Source of the DNA: Bacillota bacterium
Lineage (GTDB): Bacteria > Bacillota > Dehalobacteriia > UBA4068
Length of the DNA: 64,000 bases
Assembly: GCA_024679955.1 (NCBI GenBank)
Contig: JAILCQ010000044.1
Span: 21,198-85,197 of the forward strand
Direction: 5' to 3'
The notes below the pieces were generated by a model, which saw only the letters and a list, made by a program, of their open reading frames with translations, was not told where the DNA came from and made no database searches. This document shows positions 8,093 through 16,376 of this stretch, piece after piece. Numbering within the stretch: position 1 is the stretch's first letter; every line of letters starts with the position of its first letter. The translations under genes were made by a program, and so were the position numbers.

Positions 8093-9313
8093 TCAGAAGG
8101 AAACGGCTTTTTCCCCGTTCAGGGCAAAGGCCGGCTTGGCGGCGGCGATTTGGTCTTTGCGGCATTTTTTGACGAAGGATTCGATACGGTTCATGGCTTC
8201 CCGCAGGGTGTCCATATCGTAGGCGTAGGAGATGCGGACAAAACCTTCGCCGCCTGCGCCGAAGGCGCTGCCGGGGATCACCGCCACCCGGCCTTCCTCC
8301 ATCAGTCTTTCGCAAAATTCCAGCGAGGTCATGCCGGTTTCCCGGATGCTGGGCAGGATATAAAAGGCGCCCTCCGGCTTGACGCAGGGCAGGCCGATCT
8401 CGCAAATGCGCCGGTAGACGAAATCCCGTCTTTGCCGGTAGGCGGCGGTCATTTTCGCCACGTCCTCCTGGCAATGGTTCAAAGCGGCCAGGGCCGCATA
8501 CTGGGCCACGCCGGAGGCGCACATCACCGAGTATTGATGCACTTTGTGAATGGGGTCGATCAAATAGGTGGGGCCGCAAACATAGCCCAAACGCCAGCCG
8601 GTCATGGCATGGGCCTTGGAAAAGCCGGATAAATACAGGGTCCGTTCCCGCATGCCCGGTTGCTGTACGATGCAGGGATGATGCTCGCTGTAGCTCAGTT
8701 CGGCATAGATTTCGTCGGTGATGACGATGATATTGGTTTCCGCCACCACCTGGGCGATCTGCCGGTAGTCTTCTTCGGTCATATCCACGCCGGTGGGATT
8801 GTTGGGATAATTGAGCAGCAGTATTTTGGTGCGGGGGGTGATGGCCTGCCGCAGCTTTTCCGCGGTGAGCTTAAAGCCTTCTTCCAAAGTGGTGATCACC
8901 GGCACCACTTTGCCGCCCACCAATTCGATGATCGGTTCGTAGCAGGAGAAGGTGGGCTCCGGCACGATCACTTCGTCGCCGTCTTCGATAAACGCCCGCA
9001 CGCTGCTGTCAAAAGCCTCGGAGCCGCCCACGGTGATCAAAACCTCTTCCGGCGCATAGTCCAATTGGAAACGCTTGCGCAAATAAGCGCTGGTGGCGCT
9101 GCGCAATTCCCACAAGCCTTCGCTGGCCGGGTAATGGGTATAGCCTTTTTCGATGGCCGCCATGGCCGCCGCCGCCGCTTTGGCCGGGGTGTCGAAATCC
9201 GGTTCGCCCAGGCCCAGAGAAATCACGTCCTCAGGCAAAGAAAAAAATTTGCCAATGCCCAGAGGAGCGATGGCCGCCAGTTTTTTGGATTGCGCTTTGA
9301 TTGGATCAAACAT
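8093..9313 (-). CDS. PLP-dependent class I aminotransferase
   Basis: The start at 9313 (MFDPIKAQSKK) follows aaggaaggactttcc and is preferred to the longer track ORF, whose extra residues look unlike coding sequence. The protein is 406 residues, normal for fold-type I aminotransferases. Motifs include SLGLGEPDFDTP near the N-terminus, NYPNNPTG in the middle and SGFSKAHAMTGWRLGY, with the PLP-binding Lys. It moves amino groups between an amino acid and a 2-oxo acid. It looks like the AspB/PatA group, but the substrate cannot be fixed from sequence. It is a single-gene unit with its own promoter and terminator. Confidence 0.85.
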   Translation of the reverse strand: MFDPIKAQSKKLAAIAPLGIGKFFSLPEDVISLGLGEPDFDTPAKAAAAAMAAIEKGYTHYPASEGLWELRSATSAYLRKRFQLDYAPEEVLITVGGSEAFDSSVRAFIEDGDEVIVPEPTFSCYEPIIELVGGKVVPVITTLEEGFKLTAEKLRQAITPRTKILLLNYPNNPTGVDMTEEDYRQIAQVVAETNIIVITDEIYAELSYSEHHPCIVQQPGMRERTLYLSGFSKAHAMTGWRLGYVCGPTYLIDPIHKVHQYSVMCASGVAQYAALAALNHCQEDVAKMTAAYRQRRDFVYRRICEIGLPCVKPEGAFYILPSIRETGMTSLEFCERLMEEGRVAVIPGSAFGAGGEGFVRISYAYDMDTLREAMNRIESFVKKCRKDQIAAAKPAFALNGEKAVSF

Positions 9314-9419
9314 GGAAAGTCCTTCCTTTTCCCCGGCTGCCGCCGGATTGCCATACAGTGTTCCGCCCCAACCGATACAGGCCTGCCGGCAGCGGGGACG
9401 CTGCGGCCAGACCTCCATC

Positions 9420-9448
9420 AGTATACAGAATAATTTTTGTTTTGTAAA
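9420..9448 (-). promoter_or_regulatory. Sigma-A promoter of the aminotransferase gene
   Basis: On the minus strand: TTTACA, 17 bases, TATACT. This predicts a leader of roughly 100 bases before the ATG at 9313. Confidence 0.65.
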
Positions 9449-9713
9449 GCATAAGCCGCAAATAATAAGAAATTTTTTATGAAAACCGGCTTGGAACAAA
9501 TTTTTTTCGTATACGGTTTTTTTTGCCGCCGGATGATTGGCGTTTTTCCTTCTTTTTCATAGTTATTCGCTATGATAATGCGTTTTTGAATTAGCAGACA
9601 AAGCCCATTTTTTGCTTTTGGCCGATAAAAAAATCTTACGATTATAAACATTCAAAAAGCAAAAATCCCCTGGCGGAAAAAGACGGTTTTCCCAAGGCGG
9701 CGGGGCCCGGCGC

Positions 9714-9748
9714 ATAAAAAAATACCCGAAACTTTTGTTCCGGGTAAT
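9714..9748 (-). terminator. Intrinsic terminator of the DUF378 gene
   Basis: On the minus strand: tacccggaac, loop aaaa, gtttcgggta with one mismatch, then seven T residues. It lies about 75 bases after the DUF378 stop. Confidence 0.75.
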
Positions 9749-9821
9749 AGAAACTTTTCTTTGTGGGAAAAATAGGCTATACTTAAATAGAATCGATGGG
9801 GTCAGATCGAAGCCGGTGGCG

Positions 9822-10037
9822 TCAGGCGTGCCGCTGCTGATGGCGGAAAAGCAGGGTGATAGCCCATAAACCGGCCAAACCGACGATGGCGAAAACCGCC
9901 CGGCTGGCGGCGGACAATTGACCGCCAAAGATGGCCGCTACCAGATCGAAGCGGAAAAATCCGATCAAGCCCCAGTTCAAAGCGCCGATAATGATCAAAG
10001 CCAATATGAATTTGTCCCAACCTGTAAAATGCGTCAT
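9822..10037 (-). CDS. DUF378 family small membrane protein
   Basis: A 71-residue protein with two hydrophobic segments (FILALIIIGALNWGLIGFF and AVFAIVGLAGLWAITLLF). The ALNWGLIGFFRFDLVAAIFG stretch is the hallmark of DUF378 (YuzA-type) proteins, whose function is not known. The ribosome site aaggaggttatcatc is strong. A promoter closely matching the forespore sigma-G consensus sits directly upstream, so a role in the spore is possible. It is monocistronic. Confidence 0.85.
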   Translation of the reverse strand: MTHFTGWDKFILALIIIGALNWGLIGFFRFDLVAAIFGGQLSAASRAVFAIVGLAGLWAITLLFRHQQRHA

Positions 10038-10059
10038 GATGATAACCTCCTTTTGTCTT

Positions 10060-10088
10060 TAGTATGACCGTTTTGCCGTTGATTATAC
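10060..10088 (-). promoter_or_regulatory. Predicted sigma-G (forespore) promoter of the DUF378 gene
   Basis: On the minus strand: GTATA (10084-10088), 17 bases, CATACTA (10060-10066), ending 22 bases before the ATG. Both elements fit the sigma-G consensus (GHATR, 17-18 bases, CATNHTA). An overlapping TATAAT could alternatively serve as a sigma-A -10, but I see no good -35 for it. Confidence 0.6.
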
Positions 10089-10180
10089 ACGGAAAACCGG
10101 GAAAATACCGGCGGGGTTGTTCCGCGACCGGCCATCCCGGCCCGTCCGGGCTGATGCCGGCCCGGCAGTGAGGTTTGCCT

Positions 10181-10897
10181 ATGAAACTGTTTGCCATTTC
10201 TGATTTGCATTTGTCCCTGTCCGCCCCCTATCGGGAGGGCGTCCCGGCGGAAAGCTATAAGCCGATGTGTATATTCGGCCAGCAATGGCAGGATTTTTAC
10301 CGGCGTTTGGCCGAAAACTGGCGGGAAACGGTGTCCCCGGAGGATTGGGTGCTGCTGCCGGGGGATCTTTCCTGGGCCATGAAGCTGCCCCAGGCCCGCT
10401 ATGATTTCGACTATCTGGCCGCCCTGCCCGGCCGCAAGGTGATCATCAAAGGCAATCATGATTTCTGGTGGACTTCCCTTACCCAGGTGCAGGCAGCTTT
10501 GCCGCCGGGGATCGTCGCTTTGCAGCATCAGGCCATCGCCGCCGGCGGCTACGCCATATGCGGCGAACGGGGCTGGCTGCTGCCTGGCCACAGCGATTTT
10601 CAGCCCCAGCGGGATCAGCGGGTGCTGGATCGGGAATTGCTGCGTTTGCAGCTCTCCCTGGAGCAGGCGGCTCAATTGGCTTTGCCCATCATTTTGATGC
10701 TGCATTATCCGCCCCTGGACGAAGCGGCGGAGGATCGCTGTTTTTGGGAGATCATTTGCCGCTATCCGGTGCGCTTTTGTTTATACGGCCATATCCATGG
10801 GGATAAAAGCCCCGCTTTTCAAGGGGAATATCAGGGCGTTTCTTTTATCAATTGCAGCGCCGACCGTCTGGGCCTGCGCCCTTTGGCCATCGGCTGA
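10181..10897 (+). CDS. Calcineurin-like metallophosphoesterase (COG1768-type phosphohydrolase)
   Basis: ATG 10181 is chosen over TTG 10175 because of spacing to the gtgaggt stretch. The 238-residue protein has the metal-binding blocks of the superfamily: ISDLHLS (DxH), LLPGDLSWAMK (GD), IIKGNHDFWW (GNHD), MLHYPPL and YGHIHGDK (GHxH). The SWAMK and GNHDFWW wording is typical of the short bacterial COG1768 group. It should hydrolyse a phosphomonoester or diester using two metal ions; the substrate is unknown. It stands alone between divergent DUF378 and downstream hpf. Confidence 0.85.
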   Translation: MKLFAISDLHLSLSAPYREGVPAESYKPMCIFGQQWQDFYRRLAENWRETVSPEDWVLLPGDLSWAMKLPQARYDFDYLAALPGRKVIIKGNHDFWWTSLTQVQAALPPGIVALQHQAIAAGGYAICGERGWLLPGHSDFQPQRDQRVLDRELLRLQLSLEQAAQLALPIILMLHYPPLDEAAEDRCFWEIICRYPVRFCLYGHIHGDKSPAFQGEYQGVSFINCSADRLGLRPLAIG

Positions 10898-10928
10898 GGC
10901 TGCTTGCGGTTGCCCGCGCCGCATGGGC

Positions 10929-10955
10929 GTAAAACAGAAACGGTAAAACAGAAAC
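10929..10955 (+). repeat. 13-bp tandem direct repeat upstream of hpf
   Basis: The sequence gtaaaacagaaac occurs twice, at 10929-10941 and 10943-10955, separated by one base (14-bp period). A second structure, aaagggaaa paired with tttttcccttt-like bases around 11033-11069, lies further down. No promoter is clear in this 226-base gap. Confidence 0.55.
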
Positions 10956-11123
10956 TATAGTAGAGATAACGCAGAGAGAAACCGGACAAGACCCTGGCTT
11001 TTGCCGGAAAGCGGCAGGAAAAACCGGATAAAAAGGGAAACTATTATATAGTAATCATTTTTCCCTTACCCCCAAGAGGGACGGGAAGTGAATATACTCT
11101 CATTTCACGAAGGAGGGTTTACT

Positions 11124-11642
11124 ATGCAAGTAACCTATAAAGCCAGAAATATGGAGATCACCGACGCGCTTAAAGAATACGCGGAAAAACGCCTGGCCAA
11201 ATTTGACAAATTAATCGGCGCCAAAGAAGCCACCGTTACCATGCATAACGTAAAAGACCGCTGCCGTTTGGAAATCACCTTGCCCTATAACGGGGTGCTG
11301 ATCCGCGGCGAAGAAGAAGGTTACGATATGTTCACCTGCATCGATAATGTTACCGATAAGGTGGAAAGCCAGATTCACAAATATCGCAGCCGCCTGATCA
11401 AACGGGGACGGGGCGTTTCTGCCAAAGTGGAAGCGCCGGCGGCTCCGGAATGGCAGGAGGACGATATGCCGGTAAAGCTGAAAACCTTTACCACCAAACC
11501 CATGTCGGTAGAGGAAGCGATCATGCAGATGAACCTGCTCAGCCACAACTTTTTCGTTTTTGTCAACACCGAGGGCAATATGGTCAACGTGTTGTACAAA
11601 CGGCATGACGGAGATTACGGTCTGCTGGCGCCGGAAGAATAA
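11124..11642 (+). CDS. hpf: Ribosome hibernation promoting factor, long form
   Basis: ATG 11124 follows gaaggagggtttact and yields 172 residues. The N-terminal domain (about 1-95, MQVTYKARNMEITDALKEYAEKRLAK) is the HPF/RaiA fold that sits in the ribosomal decoding region. The C-terminal domain (about 115-172, KLKTFTTKPMSVEEAIMQMNLLSHNFFVF) makes the protein dimerise, which joins 70S ribosomes into inactive 100S particles. Having both domains is the long form usual in Bacillota. The track ORF starts 36 bases earlier, but that leader lacks a ribosome site. A bidirectional terminator follows. Confidence 0.93.
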   Translation: MQVTYKARNMEITDALKEYAEKRLAKFDKLIGAKEATVTMHNVKDRCRLEITLPYNGVLIRGEEEGYDMFTCIDNVTDKVESQIHKYRSRLIKRGRGVSAKVEAPAAPEWQEDDMPVKLKTFTTKPMSVEEAIMQMNLLSHNFFVFVNTEGNMVNVLYKRHDGDYGLLAPEE

Positions 11643-11713
11643 CAGGCGCGCACCGATAGATATATATAGCGGATACCTACAGCTATGGAATAGCTATGGA
11701 ATAGAAAACATAC

Positions 11714-11750
11714 AAAAAAGACGAAACCTTTGCGGTTTCGTCTTTTTCTT
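11714..11750. terminator. Bidirectional terminator between hpf and htpG
   Basis: A 10-bp stem, agacgaaacc with ggtttcgtct, has a 4-base loop, six A residues before it and T5 after it. The flanking genes converge on it, so it can serve both. Confidence 0.88.
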
Positions 11751-11782
11751 ATCCCCGGCAGCCGGGGCCTAGGGTCAAGAGG

Positions 11783-13678
11783 CTATTGCATCAACTGGCA
11801 GATCAGCGCCGCAAAGGCCTGGGGGTCTTCCAGGGGCAGGCCTTCCACCAGCCGGGCCTGATCGTAGAGCAGCGCCGCGTAGCGGGCCAATTTGTCCTCG
11901 TCCTTGTCCTGCCAGGCCCGGTCCAGGGCGGCGAACACCGGATGATTGGCGTTCAGCTCCAGTACCTGCTGGCTTTTTACCTGCTCCGCCCCGGGCATTT
12001 TGCTCAGCACCTTTTCCATTTCCAGGGATACCGGCCCCTGGGCGGAAAGGCTGGCGGCATGATCGCCCAGCAGGGTGGAGGCGGTCACTTTGGTCACTTT
12101 GCCGTCCAGGGCTTTTTCCATGGCCGCCAGCAAATCTTTGTTTTGCTCTTCCAGGGCGGCGGCGGCTTCTTTTTCTTCGGCATTGGCCAACTCCAAATCG
12201 CCGGAATTGACGTTTTTGAATTCCTTCTCCTGATAGACGCCTACCATCTGCAGCACGAATTCGTCCACGTCCTCGCTGCACAGCAGCACGTCCATGCCTT
12301 TGTTCAGCACCAGTTGGCTGGCGGGCAGCTTGGCCAGACGCTGGACGTCGTCGCCGGCGGCATAATAAATATATTTCTGCTCCGCCGGCATGGCCGCGGC
12401 ATATTCCTCCAGGGTCAGCATTTTTTGCTCTTTGCCGGACCAGAACAGCAGCAGATCCGCCAGCATATCCCGATGCGCGCCGAAATCGCTGTACGCGCCG
12501 AATTTCAGCTGCCGGCCGAATTCTTGGAAAAAGCTTTCATAGTCTTCACGCTGGTTTTTCAGCATGGTCAAAAGCTCGCTTTTGATCTTTTTTTCCAAAG
12601 AGGCGGCGATTTTTTTCATTTGATGGTCTTGCTGCAGCATCTCCCGGGAAAGGTTGAGGCTGACATCTTCGCTGTCCACCACGCCGCGGATAAAGCTGAA
12701 ATGATCCGGCAGCAGATCGGCGCATTTTTCCTGGATCAACACCCCGGAGGCATACAAGGCCAGACCCTTTTGAAAATCCCGGCTGTAATAATCCCAAGGG
12801 GCGCGGCCGGGCACGAACAGCAGGGCCGTGTAGCTGACCCGGCCTTCCGCCCGGCTGAAAATGGTTTTGGCCGGCGGATTGCCGTCATGGAAACGGTTTT
12901 TATAAAAGTCCGCGTACTCTTCGGCGCTTACCTCGTTTTGATTCCGCTTCCACAGGGGGGCCATGCTGTTGAGGATCTCCTCTTCCGTATAGGTCTCAAA
13001 TTCCGGGGCATAGTCCTCGCCGGCGTTTTCCGGCCGGGGTTTGGGACGGCTTTTATGCCGCAGCATACGAATGGGATAGCGAATATAATCGCTGTAGTTT
13101 TTGACCAATTGGGCCAGCCGCCATTCCTGCAAAAACTCGCTGTAGCGGTCGTTTTCCGTATCTTCCCGCAGTTTGAGTATGATATCCGTGCCCACCTGCT
13201 CTTTTTCCGCCGGGGTGATGGTATACCCTTCCGCCCCGTTGCTTTGCCATTGCCAGGCGCCTTCCCCCTGCAGCGGCCGGCTGATCACCGTCACCTGTTC
13301 CGCCACCATAAAGGCGGAATAAAAGCCCACGCCGAATTGGCCGATGATGTCGATGTTTTCGCTGACGTTCACCTGCTTAAAATCCTGGCTGCCGCTTTTG
13401 GCGATGACGCCCAGATTGCTTTCCAGTTCCTTATCGCTCATGCCGCAGCCGTTATCGCTGATGGTCAAAGTTCGTTCCGCCGCATTGGGGGTGATGCGAA
13501 TGGCCAATTCTTCCCCATCCAGCGAAATATTTTCCTGGCTCATGCTGAGGTAATAGCGTTTGTCCAAAGCGTCGGAGGCGTTGCTGATCAGTTCCCGCAA
13601 AAAGATTTCTTTATTGGTATAAACGGAATGGATCATCAAATCCAACAGTTTTTGGCTTTCGGCTTTAAATTTGCGCAT
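11783..13678 (-). CDS. htpG: Molecular chaperone HtpG (Hsp90 family)
   Basis: A 631-residue protein, normal for bacterial Hsp90. The GHKL ATPase motifs are clear at the N-terminus: FLRELISNASDALDK, the TISDNGCGMS lid region and GQFGVGFYSAFM. The middle domain contains LFVPGRAPWDYY and LNLSREMLQQD. The C-terminal dimerisation domain follows. It is an ATP-driven cytoplasmic chaperone that acts with the Hsp70 system. The ribosome site gaaaggagctcctgaacg precedes the ATG. No CIRCE element was found upstream. A 700-residue ORF on the plus strand is only a shadow of this gene. Confidence 0.95.
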   Translation of the reverse strand: MRKFKAESQKLLDLMIHSVYTNKEIFLRELISNASDALDKRYYLSMSQENISLDGEELAIRITPNAAERTLTISDNGCGMSDKELESNLGVIAKSGSQDFKQVNVSENIDIIGQFGVGFYSAFMVAEQVTVISRPLQGEGAWQWQSNGAEGYTITPAEKEQVGTDIILKLREDTENDRYSEFLQEWRLAQLVKNYSDYIRYPIRMLRHKSRPKPRPENAGEDYAPEFETYTEEEILNSMAPLWKRNQNEVSAEEYADFYKNRFHDGNPPAKTIFSRAEGRVSYTALLFVPGRAPWDYYSRDFQKGLALYASGVLIQEKCADLLPDHFSFIRGVVDSEDVSLNLSREMLQQDHQMKKIAASLEKKIKSELLTMLKNQREDYESFFQEFGRQLKFGAYSDFGAHRDMLADLLLFWSGKEQKMLTLEEYAAAMPAEQKYIYYAAGDDVQRLAKLPASQLVLNKGMDVLLCSEDVDEFVLQMVGVYQEKEFKNVNSGDLELANAEEKEAAAALEEQNKDLLAAMEKALDGKVTKVTASTLLGDHAASLSAQGPVSLEMEKVLSKMPGAEQVKSQQVLELNANHPVFAALDRAWQDKDEDKLARYAALLYDQARLVEGLPLEDPQAFAALICQLMQ

Positions 13679-14032
13679 CGTTCAGGAGCTCCTTTCCTAT
13701 TTAATAGGGGTTTGTTTCCCATAGATATTGGTAAATGTTTTTATGGATTGCCGGTCAAGGCAACGATACAGGCCGCGGCGAGAACGCCGGCCCGGAGACC
13801 GCGATCTTTCGCAGCGGAGAATATATATAAGAAAAAACGCCGTCGCGCTGTCTTTAATCATATACCTTATCGCTTTTTTTGGCAATAGCCATCCTGCCGC
13901 CGCCGGCGGCGTATATTTTTCCCGGCAAAGGGCAAAACTGGTTATGACGCCAGGATCCGTTTTCCCGGCTTGGGGAAAACGGATCGGAAAAAAGCATCGG
14001 AGAAAAGGCGTCGGAACGGAAGGAAACGATAT
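13679..14032. other. Divergent intergenic region between htpG and the M23 peptidase gene
   Basis: It holds the leaders of two divergent genes. On the htpG side, TTGACC about 70 bases upstream could be a -35, but the -10 17 bases away is weak. On the peptidase side the main feature is the long inverted repeat at 13954-13985. I see no gene here; the plus-strand ORF at 13728 has no ribosome site or motif. Confidence 0.5.
13954..13985 (+). repeat. Perfect 13-bp inverted repeat in the leader of the M23 peptidase gene
   Basis: The arms gatccgttttccc and gggaaaacggatc enclose a 6-base loop. There is no T-run after it on either strand, so it is not a normal terminator. It ends 47 bases before the start codon. 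It could be a stable mRNA hairpin or a protein-binding site. Confidence 0.7.
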
Positions 14033-14878
14033 ATGAAAAAATTTTGGATGATCCTGACGGCCCTGGTTCTGTGCTGGGGCGGCTTTTGCCGGCCGGCTCC
14101 GGCGGCGGAGCCGCTTTCCCTGTATATCACCACCGCCGGGGATACGGTGGCGGCTCTGGGCAGCCTGTCCGGCACGGAAGCCGGCCTGTTGGCGGCCATG
14201 AATAATGTGCCGGCGGATGCGGTTTTGCCCGGCGGCATGCTGCTGCGTTTGCCGGAGCAGCCTTTGTTCCGGGTGCAGGTGGGGGAAGGGGATACCTTTT
14301 GGTCCATCGCCCAAAGGTACGGCGTTCCCTTGGAACAGCTGTACAGCCTCAACGGCCTGACGGCCCGCAGCGCCGCCTATCCCGGCCAAACCCTGCGCAT
14401 CCCTTTGGCGGAGGAAGTATCGGCGGTGGCCGGTTCCCCCTTGGCCGCAGAGGAAGAAACGGCCTGGGTGGCCGCGGCTTTGGCCAGCCGTCTGGGGGAG
14501 ACCTCTTTTGCCTGGCCTTTGTCCGGGGTGATCACCTCCCCCTTCGGCAAGCGCAGCCGGGGCTGGCATAGCGGTCTGGATATCGCCGCCGGCCGGGGCA
14601 CGCCCATCGCCGCCGCCGCCGCGGGGCAGGTGATCGAAGCCGGTTGGAAAAACGACGCCTACGGCTATGCGGTGATGCTGCGCCACGACCGGCGCTTGGT
14701 CACCCTGTACGCCCATTGCGACGAGCTGTGGGTGCAGGAAGGTCAATGGGTGGCCCAGGGGCAAACCCTGGGGCTGGTGGGCCTCACCGGCCATACCACC
14801 GGTCCCCATGTGCATTTTGAAGTTCGTTTGAACGGCGAATGCGTGAACCCTTTGGAATATTTGCCGCAACAGTTGTAA
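14033..14878 (+). CDS. Secreted LysM/M23 peptidoglycan endopeptidase
   Basis: ATG 14033 follows ggaaggaaacgatat and starts a signal peptide (MKKFWMILTALVLCWGGFCRPAPAA). The 281-residue protein has a degenerate LysM-like segment (about 28-70), a clear LysM (about 78-125, VGEGDTFWSIAQRYGVPLEQLYSLN) and a C-terminal M23 domain. The zinc ligands are visible in HSGLDIA and GPHVHFEVR, with LYAHCDEL between. Such enzymes cut peptide cross-links in peptidoglycan, outside the membrane, during growth, division or sporulation. A lipoprotein gene follows 51 bases later on the same strand. Confidence 0.87.
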   Translation: MKKFWMILTALVLCWGGFCRPAPAAEPLSLYITTAGDTVAALGSLSGTEAGLLAAMNNVPADAVLPGGMLLRLPEQPLFRVQVGEGDTFWSIAQRYGVPLEQLYSLNGLTARSAAYPGQTLRIPLAEEVSAVAGSPLAAEEETAWVAAALASRLGETSFAWPLSGVITSPFGKRSRGWHSGLDIAAGRGTPIAAAAAGQVIEAGWKNDAYGYAVMLRHDRRLVTLYAHCDELWVQEGQWVAQGQTLGLVGLTGHTTGPHVHFEVRLNGECVNPLEYLPQQL

Positions 14879-14929
14879 ACACGAACGAAGAAAAAATACG
14901 GTAAAACACGGTTACAGGAGGGATTGTAT

Positions 14930-15781
14930 ATGCATATGTCAGGCAAAGGCGTTTTCCGCTGTACCGCGGCGCTGCTTGTGGCCGGGCTGCTGTTGACGGC
15001 AGGCTGCGGCGGACAAACGGAGCAGCGGGTAGGCGGCGCGCAAGAGGATAGCAACAATATCACCATCTACGGCTATATCCGCGCCCTGGATGACGGCGCG
15101 GCGGAGATCGACCGGGCGGAATGGATCGCCCTCAACGATTGGCAAAGCATCGACGGCCTGGATTTGGATAAGAAAGCCGACGCGATCCTGGGCGGCTATC
15201 TGTACAATCCAGATCCGGAGACTCGCATCTATCCTTTGGCTGCGGATTGTACGGTGACTTTGTACGCCGGGAGAAACGGCAGCCAAACCCCAAAGCCCAT
15301 CAGCGCCGGCCTGCAGCAGGTCAAGGAGAAAACGGAGACCGGCCTGGAGAATATCCGGGAGGATATGACCGGCAACGGCGACGGCGGCGTGAGCGATGAC
15401 GGCGGCCTGGCCGCCGGCTTGCGGGAGATCAAAGACGACGCCGAAACCGGTCTGGATAAGATCAAGGACAAAGCCGAAACCGGCCTGGAGAATATTACAG
15501 AAGACAGCGCCGCCAACAACAGCGCCGCCGGCGGCGGCAGGGACAGCCTGCCGCAAGAGGGCGGCATGGATTACCGCAACGACGCCGCTGCAACGGAGAA
15601 CGGCGGCGGCAACGACGCTGCGGCCGCTCCGGAAAAAGAAAACCTCCGGCAGGATATGTCCGGCGGCGCATTGGCGCAGCTGAAGGCAAAAGCGGCGGCT
15701 TACCCCCGCATCCCCTACCGCATCTGCATCCGCAACGGCCAGGTGCGCGCCATCAGCGAATGTCAATATTTCGGACATTGA
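14930..15781 (+). CDS. Lipoprotein with ETGL-type amphipathic repeats, function unknown
   Basis: ATG 14930 lies seven bases after aggaggga. The 283-residue product has a lipoprotein signal ending LLTAGC. A conserved-looking region follows (about 35-115, ITIYGYIRALDDGAAEIDRAEWIALNDW), then a repeat region in which ETGLENI or ETGLDKI recurs three times within charged helical sequence (GLREIKDDAETGLDKIKDKA). The rest is low complexity, rich in Gly, Asn and Ala, before a short basic C-terminus (YRICIRNGQVRAISE). The 11-residue periodicity recalls LEA-like or coiled surface helices. I do not recognise a family. Confidence 0.75.
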   Translation: MHMSGKGVFRCTAALLVAGLLLTAGCGGQTEQRVGGAQEDSNNITIYGYIRALDDGAAEIDRAEWIALNDWQSIDGLDLDKKADAILGGYLYNPDPETRIYPLAADCTVTLYAGRNGSQTPKPISAGLQQVKEKTETGLENIREDMTGNGDGGVSDDGGLAAGLREIKDDAETGLDKIKDKAETGLENITEDSAANNSAAGGGRDSLPQEGGMDYRNDAAATENGGGNDAAAAPEKENLRQDMSGGALAQLKAKAAAYPRIPYRICIRNGQVRAISECQYFGH

Positions 15782-15798
15782 TCTTGCGGTGAAAGCAA

Positions 15799-15838
15799 GC
15801 AGGCGGCCGGTATTTTTTGCCGGCCGCCTGCGTTTTTT
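15799..15838 (+). terminator. Strong intrinsic terminator after the lipoprotein gene
   Basis: Twelve-bp arms, gcaggcggccgg and ccggccgcctgc, close a 9-base loop and are followed by gttttttt. Confidence 0.9.
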
Positions 15839-15854
15839 TCAAGGCTATGCGGAT

Positions 15855-16376
15855 TTATAAGGGCAATTCAAATAAAATAAAACGGCAAAGCCCGGTGTTT
15901 TCATAGAAAAGCTCTATGCTGCCTGCATGCAGAAAACCCAGGCTGGGATAGAGCCGCAGCGCCGGCATATTGCCGTCCAAAACGTCTACCCGCAGGGCTT
16001 TTGCCCCTTTGGCCTTGGCCAGGCCCATGACAAAGGCGATCATCTGCTTGCCCAGGCCCTGCCCCTGCCGCCGGGGATCCACCCCCAGGGCATGTATGGT
16101 CAGGACTTCGCCGGGCCCGGCCCCGCTGGGCCAATCGGCCTGCTGATAGCCGTCGGTGCATTGGTCGTTGACGATCATCGCCGCGATCAGGGCTTCCTTT
16201 TCCGTGGCCAGATACAGCTCTCCCTTTTGCAAAGCCTGGCGCAGCATGGCGGGAGAAGGATAGACGTCCTTGATCCAGCCCGGCGCATAGGCGGCGTTTT
16301 GCATACGGTCGGTCAGGTCGTGATAAAAGCGGCGGATGCGGAAAAACTCATCCGGCCGGGCTTGACGGAAATGCAT
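15855..16376 (-). CDS. GNAT family N-acetyltransferase
   Basis: The start at 16376 (MHFRQARPDEF) follows ggaaggaggatcgcc; the longer track start lacks this site. The protein is 173 residues. The acetyl-CoA binding signature is LGVDPRRQGQGLGKQMI at about residue 100 (motif A, R/Q-x-x-G-x-G/A), and the C-terminus ends with LYPSLGFLHAGSIELFYENTG, the usual last strands. It should acetylate an amine, but the substrate cannot be predicted. It is a single gene, transcribed away from the S-layer gene. Confidence 0.85.
   Translation of the reverse strand: MHFRQARPDEFFRIRRFYHDLTDRMQNAAYAPGWIKDVYPSPAMLRQALQKGELYLATEKEALIAAMIVNDQCTDGYQQADWPSGAGPGEVLTIHALGVDPRRQGQGLGKQMIAFVMGLAKAKGAKALRVDVLDGNMPALRLYPSLGFLHAGSIELFYENTGLCRFILFELPL

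Larger units (their letters stand above)
9314..9821. other. Non-coding region upstream of the aminotransferase
   Basis: About 500 AT-rich bases with no convincing gene; the two short minus-strand track ORFs have no ribosome sites or recognisable motifs. It holds the aminotransferase promoter at 9420-9448 and the terminator of the DUF378 gene at 9714-9748. Confidence 0.55.

Noticed and set aside
13679-13760. CIRCE heat-shock operator before htpG
   Set aside because: No TTAGCACTC-N9-GAGTGCTAA or close variant is present.
11786-13888. 700-residue plus-strand ORF opposite htpG
   Set aside because: It mirrors htpG codon for codon, has no ribosome site or domain, and reads as low-complexity Phe/Gln/His sequence. 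It is an effect of GC-rich third positions.
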